Shown here: positions 44,207 to 52,913 of the stretch, piece after piece
Numbering within the stretch: position 1 is the stretch's first letter
How the letters are laid out: every line of letters starts with the position of its first letter
From: an uncultured Flavobacterium sp.
GTDB lineage: Bacteria > Bacteroidota > Bacteroidia > Flavobacteriales > Flavobacteriaceae
DNA length: 64,000 bases
Direction of reading: 5' to 3'
Assembly: GCF_963422545.1 (NCBI RefSeq)
Contig: NZ_OY730254.1
Location: forward strand, 62,001-126,000
Notes under the pieces: model-generated
Told to the model about the DNA's origin: nothing
Database searches by the model: none
What the model saw: the letters and a program-made list of their open reading frames with translations, nothing else
Program-made: the position numbers and the translations under genes

Positions 44207-47200
44207 TTATTTTACAACCTCAACCCAAAATCCTTTTGTTCTCGCCAGGAATGTATTATCATACATGGCTTCGCATTGTAATCCGGGTAAGTAATAATTT
44301 CCTAAATACGATGCATTTAGTAAAATTCTGAAGACTTTTGTTTCTCTCGCTTTCATTCCAAAATAAAAATTTGTTCTGTCATCACGAATATCAATATAAT
44401 CAGCAATATTGTTTGTGGCGTCTCCATAATCCGTAAAACGAGTATTTACAATTTCGAATCCTGATGGTAGAATTTGCGATAAAGCCACATTCTGAACACT
44501 TTCATTTCTTTGATTTCTGATTGTAACTTCAGCAATAAACTCAGTTCCCTGACTAATTTTAGAAACATTAATAACGCCGCCTTTTCTATTTTTGAAAACA
44601 ATAGCAGCCGAAACATCAGTCTGAATTGCATTTTCCTCTCCAATTGGTAATATTCCGGTATTTAAAATACGAACGTAAATGGTGTTATTTTTACTATTTT
44701 TCAAGGTAACACTATTAGAACCTGTCTGAACAACCAAACTTCTGTCTGCAATTGTTTTTTGCGTACTTATCGTTTCTCCTTTTCCGTTTTTACTAAACTG
44801 AATATTAATTCCTTTTGGACCATTGCTAACGGCAAATTTTGACATCGAATACAAACAATACGCTGTTGTTTGCGTACTCATCCATTCGTTATTAGACATT
44901 TCTTTGGCTAATTTTGAAGCCATTGTGAATGCTTTTTGTTTCTGTCCTAAAAGCAACATGGTTTCTAAAGCCATTGCTCTGTTTCTTTCGCTTGAACCGT
45001 AATAGTAATAATTATAATCACTGGATTCTTTATCAATATTGGCACGCAATAATAAATTTTGTCCAGCCGATTTTTGCCCGGCTAAAACATACGCTGCAGC
45101 CAAACGAAGCATACTTTCGTTCGAAATGCCTTTTGTTTCGCGCAATCTGTTCATTGATGATAAATCGGCATTTCCGGCTAAAGCCAAAGTGTACAATCTA
45201 TAAGCCTGAGCCAGATCGTTACCATATTTAGGTTCAAAACGCCATTGTTTTGCTTCTTTTTGTTGATACGAAATCCATTTTGATTTGAAGTTTATTGGCA
45301 AAACATATCCTTTTTTCTCTGCTTCTATCAAGAAATGTCCGGCGTATGAACTTCCCCAATCATCAGCAATTGTGTTTCCTTGCCAGTAAGACAATCCTCC
45401 GTTTGATAACTGAAAACTTCCTAATCTGGTAATTCCTGCCGTAATATTTTTTTGGATGATTCCCTTGCGGGTTGCATCTAAATCAACAACATCATTTAAA
45501 AATAACTGTGGAAAAACAGATGACGTTGTTTGCTCAACACATCCATGTGGATATTGAATAAGGAATTGCAATCTTCCATTCAAATTGATTGTTGGCATTG
45601 ACGAAACTTCTAATCTTGCCTTATTACTTCCTGCAACACCAAATGTTTTCCACGAAATTGTTTTGGTACTATTTGGCGCCAAAATAACATCAGTAAAAGT
45701 ACTCGTAACCGGATTTGGATTGGTCATATCAATTTCAACATCATAAATCGATTTCTCTTTCCCTGAAGTTGCAACAACCTGTACTTTGGCAATTCCTGTT
45801 GCTGAACCGACCACTAAATTAAAATATGCCATTTTTTCGTCTGGTTGTGCAAAAGTCAGCGATTGAGTCGCACTTCCCATTACTTTTAATCCATTGCTGG
45901 TTTTTATCTGAATAGAAACATTTTTGATATTCTTTTCAGTCGCAAAAACCGTAACCGGAATCGTCACTTTTTCTGAAGGCGAAATTTTTCTCGGCAATGA
46001 AGCCAAAACCATCAACGGACTTTTAACCGGCGTTGCTTTTTCGACACTTCCGTAAGCACTTGTATTTGCATCACCGGCAATAACCATAGTACGGACAGAA
46101 CCAATATATTTTGGTAATTTTAACTGATGCGATTTTGTTTGTCCTTTTTCTAATTTAAATGGACCATAATACAGTACAACTGGTTTAAAACGATTGGCTT
46201 TTTTGGCTTTTCCTCCGCCTAAATCCTGATCTCCACCAATACTGAAAATCTGATTTATTTTTCCGCCATAAGCTCCAATTACGTCATCGTAAATATCCCA
46301 GGTTTTTACTCCTAAAGCTTCACGAACATAAAAACTATCCCATGCATTTGGCGTTTTAAATCGGGTTAAATCTAGCAAACCTTCATCAACAACTGCGATT
46401 GTATAGGTCATTTCTTTGCCTGTTTTCTCTCCTACTTTTACTGTAAATGTTTGTTCCGGTTTTAAAACATCCGGCATTGAAAGTGTTGGCGCAAGAATGG
46501 TGTTTTTATCGACAACTTCAATTGGCACAATACCGTACATACGAATAGGCGAATCATTTTTGGTCGAGGCATGAGGCTGCAAAAGTGTAATATTAAAATA
46601 TACATTTGGCGCCATTGCTGATGTAATAGGAACTTCGACTTTAGTCTCACCTTTTTGTGTTTTTGCCCAAATTGTCTGCACTACTTTTGATCCGTTTTCT
46701 ATCGAAATCAAAGCACGTCCGCCTTCGCTTGACGGAAATGATATCTGTGCTTTTTCTCCAACTGCATAGTTTTTCTTATCTGTAGAAAAAACCAACATAT
46801 TTGCTGTAGAAGCATCTCTGTTACGCGTTTTCCCTGACCAGATTGGCCAATCAATATTTACGGTTAAAGCTGTTGCATGACCATCTGTTCCGTCCGAAAC
46901 GCGAATTAAATATCTTCCCCATTCTTCATCAGTCAAAGCAAACTGAATAAATCCTTTTCCGCTTGCATCTGTATTAACTACAAATGTTTTATAAGATGTG
47001 GTTGCATTCGAAGAATTATAATTTGATAAATTATCACTTGATGCATCCCACCACCAGCGCCATTCGACTTTATACACTTTTACTTCCAGATTTCTTACTG
47101 CTTTTGGTCTTCCGTTTTCATCAACTGTAACAATATCAAAACGATTGTTGGTTCTGGTTTCCAGCATTCCGTATTTATTTGGTTCCGGAGATTTTATCCC

Positions 47201-49879
47201 AACATAAGTTTTATAAGGCGAGTAAGTTGTCGAAATAACATCTGTACTAAAATCTCCTCCTTCTTCATATACTTTTGTAATAAATGAAGCGCGAAGCATT
47301 CCCGGAGCCTGACCTTGTAATTTTGGCTCAATATTCACCGACGCTTTTCCGTTTTCATTTAATTTTCCGGAGAAAACATTAATTTCTTCTGTACTAAACT
47401 GACGCACCAAATCATCAAAAGTAAATTTCTCATACCCTTTAAAAGTGGTCGTTTGTTGCGAAAACTTAGCCTGCATTTCTACATTCAAATTTTTCGCAAT
47501 TGCACCGTGAAGCCATGTAACTTCTAAATTACTTGTATTTGGGTAAGAAGACGAAAGTGTCTTTCTTGAGAAATTATTCTTTATTTTTAAACGATTCGGT
47601 TTAATCGTTTCAATTTTAATGCTTTTGTAAAACTTAGCTCCACCCACGCTTATCATCGCTTCCCAATTTCCTGTTGGTGCATCTGCACTGGTTGGAACTA
47701 TAAAAGAATAGTGATTTAATTCGTTGGTTTTCTGAATGGTTTGGTAAGTTGTTTTTCCGTTAGGATCATTCAATCTAAATTTTATTGGATGTGATTTTGG
47801 AAGTTTATTCGAAGCATCATTTAAAATAAAAGACAAATACAAATTATCTCCCGGACGCCAAACACCACGTTCTCCATAAATATATCCTTTTAAACCTTTT
47901 TGCAAAGTCTCACCCGCAACATCAAAATTACTTACGGATAAAGAAAGTCCGTCATCGAGTTTTACGTAAGTCGATAGGTCTCCTAAAGAAACAATGGCAA
48001 AATAAGCAAATTTATCGATTTGAAAAGATGCAATTCCTTCGCTGCTGGTAGTTCCTGTCGTTATTTTTTGCTGTTGAAAATTATATAAATCAACTCTTGC
48101 ATTAGCTATAGGTTCTGTTGTAACGATATTATTAACCGCAAATAAATACGATTTATTCTCGCCTCTTTTGGCAATTACACCTACATCAGTCGCTAAAATA
48201 TTAGTCGCTATTCTGGCATTATAATAATACGAATTAGTGCATGGATCCTGACTTTCTCTCCACTGATAATCGTCGTAGTAATAATCATCATAAGAATTTC
48301 CGCTGTAGTTTACGTCATTTTCATCAACTTCTTCTTCGTCTTCACTTTGATCCTCTTCTGAAGTTTCACATTTATACAATGAATATTTCTTTTTATATAC
48401 AAATTCTACTCTATAGATTGCGCCCGGTTCTGGCGTAATTATTTTAGATAAATCTAAGGCAAATGTGTTCCATTTACTCGGATTTATTAGTTTGCTTTCG
48501 CTTAAATTCAAAGTTGTTTTAGCAACCGGCTGTGCTACTTTTTTGAGATTCTGACTTCCGTTTAGTTCATTGTATTGAAGAAACTGAAGTATATTGTTTT
48601 TGTAAATCTTATACACTTTTACATCAACCGAACTTAAATTTACAGCTTCAAAATTCAGTTTTAAATTATTTGAACTTGGCAAAATAGTTCCGTTTTTAAT
48701 GAAACGAACGCTTGGTTTTATTTGGTCAAAAGTAATTTTCTCGGTGTAATTCGAGTCCATTTTTTTCCCGTACTGACTTTCGATTCCCTGAAAAACTTCC
48801 AATAGCAATTCTCCGGTTATAACAGGTTCAGGTTCTTCGTCAGGAACAACTTCAACCGCATCACTAGAAGCAGAATCTACTGCTACAGCAGCGGAATCTA
48901 CTGCAACTGCCGCAGAGTCAACCGTAACGGATGCCGGTTCTTGTACCACAACGGGAGCTATAGCTGCTTTTTGGGCTGCCTTTTCATTACTAAAATAAAC
49001 TTTCAATAAATTCCCCTGAGTCGAAAATTTTAAATTATTGGTATTCTGAATCGAAACCAATCCTTTAAAATCCTGTCCTTTTTCTAAAGGCTCTGAAAAA
49101 TTGATTAAAACAGATTGATTGCTTCCTTCGGGAACGTCAACTTTGATAATTTTAAATTCGTTTATACTTGTAATCGGAAAATCTAATTGTCCTTTCTGAT
49201 CAATATCAAAATCGCTTCCGTCATACAAAATCTCAAGATTTGTTGCTTCTGAATAACGCTGAATACTGTCAATTATAAAATTGAATTCTTTACCTGAACC
49301 TGAGTTTTTTTCGAATTTAATTTTAAGATTATTCCCTTTTTGATTGGCTGAAACTAGTTTTTTAGCGGTTTCAATATCTATATTATCTGCTGTTTTTAAA
49401 ACGCAATTCAGATATTGATATTCTTTGCTGTACGATTGAATATCGGCAGTATTAATGGTAAAATCCTGTTTGATTGTTTTTACGGTAAAGTTGAATTTTG
49501 AAAGTGCTGCCTCTTTCTCTTTCGGAATTGTGATTAGTTTATCTAAGTTTAATGTAACTTGATATTCTGTTCCCGGTTTTAGCTTTTTTTCAGGAATAAA
49601 AGCAATTGTATTGGTCGAAAGTGCCACCACTTTTCCGTCGACACTTGGTGAAATATCAAACAAATCACTGTCTAAAACCTGATTGGCTTTCCAGTCTTTT
49701 TTATCAAATGCTAAAACTACCCGAATATCAGATTCCGACGAGACTATTCCTCCCGTGAAACTGACTATATACTCTTTAAATAATGAAAAATCAGAATTGA
49801 AATCGGCAGCTGATTTTCTACCGCAAGATTGAAAAATAAAAAACACACAAAACACGAGAACTAATCCTTTTGCTTTCAC
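44207..49879 (-). CDS. Bacterial alpha-2-macroglobulin lipoprotein
   Basis: 1890-residue protease trap. Lipoprotein signal with Cys19 (VFCVFFIFQSC). Several MG-type beta domains (LEVTWLHGAIA, RGVWRPGDNLYLSFIL) follow, then the bait and thioester regions. The thioester motif is intact: Cys1447-Val-Glu-Gln1450 (YPHGCVEQ), followed by the alpha-helical toroid (GGLSYWQGN, TAYCLYSMSKF). The last domain ends FLARTKGFWVEVVK. A linker near residue 320 has three VDSAAVA-type repeats. An acidic Asn/Tyr/Asp patch (SGNSYDDYYYDDY) lies near residue 535. It likely traps proteases that attack the envelope, working with PBP1C next door. Confidence 0.94.
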   Translation of the reverse strand: MKAKGLVLVFCVFFIFQSCGRKSAADFNSDFSLFKEYIVSFTGGIVSSESDIRVVLAFDKKDWKANQVLDSDLFDISPSVDGKVVALSTNTIAFIPEKKLKPGTEYQVTLNLDKLITIPKEKEAALSKFNFTVKTIKQDFTINTADIQSYSKEYQYLNCVLKTADNIDIETAKKLVSANQKGNNLKIKFEKNSGSGKEFNFIIDSIQRYSEATNLEILYDGSDFDIDQKGQLDFPITSINEFKIIKVDVPEGSNQSVLINFSEPLEKGQDFKGLVSIQNTNNLKFSTQGNLLKVYFSNEKAAQKAAIAPVVVQEPASVTVDSAAVAVDSAAVAVDSASSDAVEVVPDEEPEPVITGELLLEVFQGIESQYGKKMDSNYTEKITFDQIKPSVRFIKNGTILPSSNNLKLNFEAVNLSSVDVKVYKIYKNNILQFLQYNELNGSQNLKKVAQPVAKTTLNLSESKLINPSKWNTFALDLSKIITPEPGAIYRVEFVYKKKYSLYKCETSEEDQSEDEEEVDENDVNYSGNSYDDYYYDDYQWRESQDPCTNSYYYNARIATNILATDVGVIAKRGENKSYLFAVNNIVTTEPIANARVDLYNFQQQKITTGTTSSEGIASFQIDKFAYFAIVSLGDLSTYVKLDDGLSLSVSNFDVAGETLQKGLKGYIYGERGVWRPGDNLYLSFILNDASNKLPKSHPIKFRLNDPNGKTTYQTIQKTNELNHYSFIVPTSADAPTGNWEAMISVGGAKFYKSIKIETIKPNRLKIKNNFSRKTLSSSYPNTSNLEVTWLHGAIAKNLNVEMQAKFSQQTTTFKGYEKFTFDDLVRQFSTEEINVFSGKLNENGKASVNIEPKLQGQAPGMLRASFITKVYEEGGDFSTDVISTTYSPYKTYVGIKSPEPNKYGMLETRTNNRFDIVTVDENGRPKAVRNLEVKVYKVEWRWWWDASSDNLSNYNSSNATTSYKTFVVNTDASGKGFIQFALTDEEWGRYLIRVSDGTDGHATALTVNIDWPIWSGKTRNRDASTANMLVFSTDKKNYAVGEKAQISFPSSEGGRALISIENGSKVVQTIWAKTQKGETKVEVPITSAMAPNVYFNITLLQPHASTKNDSPIRMYGIVPIEVVDKNTILAPTLSMPDVLKPEQTFTVKVGEKTGKEMTYTIAVVDEGLLDLTRFKTPNAWDSFYVREALGVKTWDIYDDVIGAYGGKINQIFSIGGDQDLGGGKAKKANRFKPVVLYYGPFKLEKGQTKSHQLKLPKYIGSVRTMVIAGDANTSAYGSVEKATPVKSPLMVLASLPRKISPSEKVTIPVTVFATEKNIKNVSIQIKTSNGLKVMGSATQSLTFAQPDEKMAYFNLVVGSATGIAKVQVVATSGKEKSIYDVEIDMTNPNPVTSTFTDVILAPNSTKTISWKTFGVAGSNKARLEVSSMPTINLNGRLQFLIQYPHGCVEQTTSSVFPQLFLNDVVDLDATRKGIIQKNITAGITRLGSFQLSNGGLSYWQGNTIADDWGSSYAGHFLIEAEKKGYVLPINFKSKWISYQQKEAKQWRFEPKYGNDLAQAYRLYTLALAGNADLSSMNRLRETKGISNESMLRLAAAYVLAGQKSAGQNLLLRANIDKESSDYNYYYYGSSERNRAMALETMLLLGQKQKAFTMASKLAKEMSNNEWMSTQTTAYCLYSMSKFAVSNGPKGINIQFSKNGKGETISTQKTIADRSLVVQTGSNSVTLKNSKNNTIYVRILNTGILPIGEENAIQTDVSAAIVFKNRKGGVINVSKISQGTEFIAEVTIRNQRNESVQNVALSQILPSGFEIVNTRFTDYGDATNNIADYIDIRDDRTNFYFGMKARETKVFRILLNASYLGNYYLPGLQCEAMYDNTFLARTKGFWVEVVK

Positions 49880-49897
49880 TTTTATTTAGAGTTAATG

Positions 49898-49991
49898 GGT
49901 TACATTTTTTTGGAAATAACAGAGCGTTTTAACATTTTACTGTTAAAACCATAACCGGTAAAACACCAATTATATTGTAGTAAATGTAACC
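49898..49991. other. Inverted repeats in the leader of the macroglobulin gene
   Basis: ggttacattt (49898-49907) is complementary to aaatgtaacc (49982-49991), and inside it gttttaaca pairs with tgttaaaac (49926-49949). These may form an operator or leader structure upstream of the minus-strand macroglobulin gene. No TAnnTTTG box was confirmed in 49880-50110. Chance is possible in AT-rich DNA. Confidence 0.35.
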
Positions 49992-50110
49992 TATTTTTTG
50001 AAATATTTTAAGAAGAAAATTCTTCAGTAAAAATATTTAACTTTTGTTGAAGTTTTATACCTATTCAGACCAAAATATAATATCTTTCGAATGCTTTTAA
50101 TTTTTAATTT

Positions 50111-50638
50111 ATGTCGAAATATTCTTCAAAAGATGAGTTCATAAAAAAGAACAAATTGATAATTGTATATCTTTTTCTAGTAGTAGCTTTTATTATATCT
50201 TTATTCTATTTCGACTATTTTGTTCTACCAACTTCAAAAACAAATGACATAATAACTCATTATGCAATAAGAACATCTGGCGGAAAAAATGGTTCAAAAC
50301 AAAAAGTTTCTTATCACTATTATACAGAAAAAGGATTTAAGTTTTCAACTGCAAAAGATTACATCGAAGAAAATGATATTGAAATCAAATATTCATTATT
50401 ATTTAAATCCGTTATAGAAGTAAGATCAAAGAAAAATGATTACACAAAACTCCTTTCTAATGATTTAAGCATCAATGGAATTCAGTTTTACTTTTGTGGT
50501 GTACTTCTCCTTTCAATTGCAATAAGTGTAAAAATTTTGTTGTCGAAAAAAGGTTTTTCTGAAAACACATTTTACAATATGATTTGTTTTAATGGCTTTA
50601 TGATTTTTGTATGCCTTTATATGACTTACTTATTTTAA
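50111..50638 (+). CDS. Small integral membrane protein of unknown function
   Basis: 175 residues with three predicted membrane segments (LIIVYLFLVVAFIISLFYF, FYFCGVLLLSIAISVKILL, MICFNGFMIFVCLYMTYLF) and a central hydrophilic loop of about 80 residues rich in Lys, Tyr and Ser (YYTEKGFKFSTAKDY). The loop is probably periplasmic or cytoplasmic depending on topology. I recognise no family. It is followed 2 bases later by the stop of the convergent tadA. Confidence 0.65.
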   Translation: MSKYSSKDEFIKKNKLIIVYLFLVVAFIISLFYFDYFVLPTSKTNDIITHYAIRTSGGKNGSKQKVSYHYYTEKGFKFSTAKDYIEENDIEIKYSLLFKSVIEVRSKKNDYTKLLSNDLSINGIQFYFCGVLLLSIAISVKILLSKKGFSENTFYNMICFNGFMIFVCLYMTYLF

Positions 50639-50640
50639 AG

Positions 50641-51084
50641 CTATTTACGTCTCTCAACAAAAAAACGTTTCATTAAATCTGCAGCTTCATTTGCCATAAC
50701 TCCTGAAACTACAGTAGTTTTAGGATGTAATTTTGTTCCCATTGTCATAAAACCGCGTTGTTCATCGCGTGCTCCAAAAACAATTTTAGAAATCTGACTC
50801 CAATACAAAGCTCCTGCGCACATTTGGCAAGGTTCGAGCGTAACGTAAAGCGTACAATCTTTAAGATATTTTCCGCCTAGAAAGTTTGCGGCAGCGGTTA
50901 TCGCCTGCATTTCGGCATGAGCCGTAACGTCATTGAGTAATTCAGTTAAATTATGACTTCTTGCAATGACTTTATCAGCAACGACGATAATAGCTCCAAC
51001 AGGAATTTCGCCTTTTTCAAAAGCCATTTCAGCTTCCTGCAAAGCTTTTTTCATAAAATATTCGTCGGTGAAGGGATTTATCAT
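50641..51084 (-). CDS. tadA: tRNA-specific adenosine deaminase TadA
   Basis: Zinc deaminase that converts A34 to inosine in tRNA-Arg(ACG). The CDA-fold motifs are intact: HAEMQAI (proton-shuttle Glu) and EPCQMCAGAL (two Cys ligands). KGEIPVGAIIV and KIVFGARDEQRGF are family marks. 147 residues, normal. Its -7 element is only about 6 bases from the ATG, so the transcript may be nearly leaderless. Confidence 0.95.
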   Translation of the reverse strand: MINPFTDEYFMKKALQEAEMAFEKGEIPVGAIIVVADKVIARSHNLTELLNDVTAHAEMQAITAAANFLGGKYLKDCTLYVTLEPCQMCAGALYWSQISKIVFGARDEQRGFMTMGTKLHPKTTVVSGVMANEAADLMKRFFVERRK

Positions 51085-51089
51085 AATTG

Positions 51090-51097
51090 CAAAAATA
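51090..51097 (-). promoter_or_regulatory. -7 element of the tadA promoter
   Basis: The minus strand reads TATTTTTG, ending 6 bases before the tadA ATG, which implies a very short or absent 5' leader. Confidence 0.55.
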
Positions 51098-51144
51098 GGA
51101 TTTTAGAACTTATTTTTATTACATTTAATTATTGATAATTATAA

Positions 51145-51984
51145 ATGGAAAGAAAACATAAAATAACGATTCCTGAACCTTGCCATGAAAACTGGGACGA
51201 AATGACTCCAAACGAAAATGGCCGTTTTTGTTTAAGTTGTTCTAAAACTGTTATTGATTTCACAACTATGCTGCCTGAAGAGGTGCAACATTTTTTTATT
51301 CAAAATCAAAACAAAAATATTTGCGGAAGATTTAAAAATGAACAATTAGAAACAATTACAATTCAAATTCCGAGTCAGGTTTTATATACCCAAACACATT
51401 ATCACAAAATGTTTTTGCTGGCTTTATTTATTGCGATGGGAACTACTTTGTTTAGCTGCGCAGATAAAGACGGTAACAAAAATAGAATTGATAAAATCGA
51501 AATTGTTGACAATGCCACACAAAATCAAGATGAAAATGAAGCTGTTTCTTCATGTTATGGACATCAGATTGAGTCTAAAAAACAAAAACCGAAAAAACCT
51601 GATTATAGTTACAGTTTTACAACTGGAAAAGTGATTCCTGCTAATTTAATTGAAACCGGAAGTTTTAAGTATCACATTATATATAATTCAACAGATTTAG
51701 ATGTTTTACCTGTTCCAGAAAGCGGGATGAAAAAGTTCCTTGAATTTTTTAAACAAAATTATGTTATTCCGAAAACTACAGAAGAATTTAAAGGAAGAGG
51801 TTTTGTTGTATTTGTTGTAGAACAAGATGGCACTTTAAGCAATTTCAACATCTTTAAAAATACATCAAAAGAAATTGGAGAAGAAGCAATTAGAGTTTTA
51901 AAAACAGCTCCAAATTGGATTCCTGGAAAGCTTAATGGTAAAATCGTCCGTTCTTCTTATATTTTACCAATCACAATTAAATAA
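51145..51984 (+). CDS. TonB-like protein with a Cys-rich cytoplasmic head, paralogue 1
   Basis: 279 residues in three parts. Residues 1-65 carry four Cys (C13, C29, C32, C60: EPCHENWDEM, GRFCLSCSK, ICGRF) and probably bind zinc. One membrane helix near residue 95 (HKMFLLALFIAMGTTLFSC) ends in a lipobox-like FSC. After a linker comes a C-terminal TonB-type domain (GRGFVVFVVEQDGTLSNFNI, ...LKTAPNWIPGKLNGK). It would join a cytoplasmic metal-binding head to a periplasmic TonB fold, unlike normal TonB, which has a short cytoplasmic tail. The next gene is a near copy and starts within its stop codon (TAATG). Confidence 0.8.
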   Translation: MERKHKITIPEPCHENWDEMTPNENGRFCLSCSKTVIDFTTMLPEEVQHFFIQNQNKNICGRFKNEQLETITIQIPSQVLYTQTHYHKMFLLALFIAMGTTLFSCADKDGNKNRIDKIEIVDNATQNQDENEAVSSCYGHQIESKKQKPKKPDYSYSFTTGKVIPANLIETGSFKYHIIYNSTDLDVLPVPESGMKKFLEFFKQNYVIPKTTEEFKGRGFVVFVVEQDGTLSNFNIFKNTSKEIGEEAIRVLKTAPNWIPGKLNGKIVRSSYILPITIK

Positions 51985-52871
51985 TGGAAAGAAAACATAA
52001 AATAACGATTCCTGAACCTTGTCATGAAAACTGGGATAAAATGACGCCTAAAGACAATGGCCGTTTTTGTCTGAGCTGTTCTAAAACTGTTATAGATTTC
52101 ACAACTATGCTGCCTGAGGAAGTACAGCATTTTTTCATTCAAAATCAAAACAAAAATATTTGCGGAAGGTTTAAAAAATCTCAACTTGACACGATAACAA
52201 TTCAAATTCCGAGTCGCATTTTATATTCGCAAACCAATTATCACAAGATGTTTTTACTGGCATTGTTTATCGCAATGGGAACGACATTATTTAGTTGTCA
52301 GGATAAAAACGGGAGTAAGCAAAAAATTGATAAAGTTGAAGTTGTTAAAGGAAATGCATTAGAAAAGAATATAACTAAAGGAAAAGCACTGAGAGGAGAA
52401 AACGAAATTCCGCCTCCGCCAAAAGTTGATCAGGTTAAATTTGTGAAAGGAGAACCTAAAAATAAAAAAATAAAATTTCACAAACCTGTTCCAATAAGAT
52501 GTGGAGAAGTTACGAAAGATAATAACACTGAAGAAGAAATCTACAGTGGTTTAACCGCAATTGAAGTTGTACCAGATTTTCCTGGAGGTATTGATAATTT
52601 TTATCAATTATTTATAAAAGAATTTAAACGTCCTGAAGAAACTGAAAATTTAAAGAATCGAATTATAGTTTCGTTTGTGATAGAAAAAGATGGCTCACTT
52701 TCAACTTTTGATTTTTCAGAAAATACAGATCCAAAAATAAAAACCGAAATAACGCGTGCTTTAAAAACATTACCTAATTGGGTACCTGGTACACAAAATG
52801 GCAAAAAAACAAGAACAAAATATAGTATGCCAATAGCATTTGAAAAAGACTCTTCTGAAAATTCTAAGTAA
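51984..52871 (+). CDS. TonB-like protein with a Cys-rich cytoplasmic head, paralogue 2
   Basis: 295 residues, same architecture as the preceding gene. The first ~62 residues differ at only about three positions, and the DNA there is almost identical. The linker and the TonB domain are diverged (IVSFVIEKDGSLSTFDFSEN, LKTLPNWVPGTQNGKK). The linker is longer here (ENEIPPPPKVDQVKFVK), with a Pro-rich piece. Start and preceding stop overlap by one base, so translation is coupled. This is recent tandem duplication or gene conversion of the head, with divergence of the periplasmic end. Confidence 0.8.
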   Translation: MERKHKITIPEPCHENWDKMTPKDNGRFCLSCSKTVIDFTTMLPEEVQHFFIQNQNKNICGRFKKSQLDTITIQIPSRILYSQTNYHKMFLLALFIAMGTTLFSCQDKNGSKQKIDKVEVVKGNALEKNITKGKALRGENEIPPPPKVDQVKFVKGEPKNKKIKFHKPVPIRCGEVTKDNNTEEEIYSGLTAIEVVPDFPGGIDNFYQLFIKEFKRPEETENLKNRIIVSFVIEKDGSLSTFDFSENTDPKIKTEITRALKTLPNWVPGTQNGKKTRTKYSMPIAFEKDSSENSK

Positions 52872-52891
52872 TAAATTTAAATTTAAAACCG

Positions 52892-52899
52892 TAAATTTG
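52892..52899 (+). promoter_or_regulatory. -7 element of the dxs promoter
   Basis: TAAATTTG, 14 bases before the dxs ATG. Confidence 0.5.
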
Positions 52900-52913
52900 C
52901 TTTTTACCTTACG

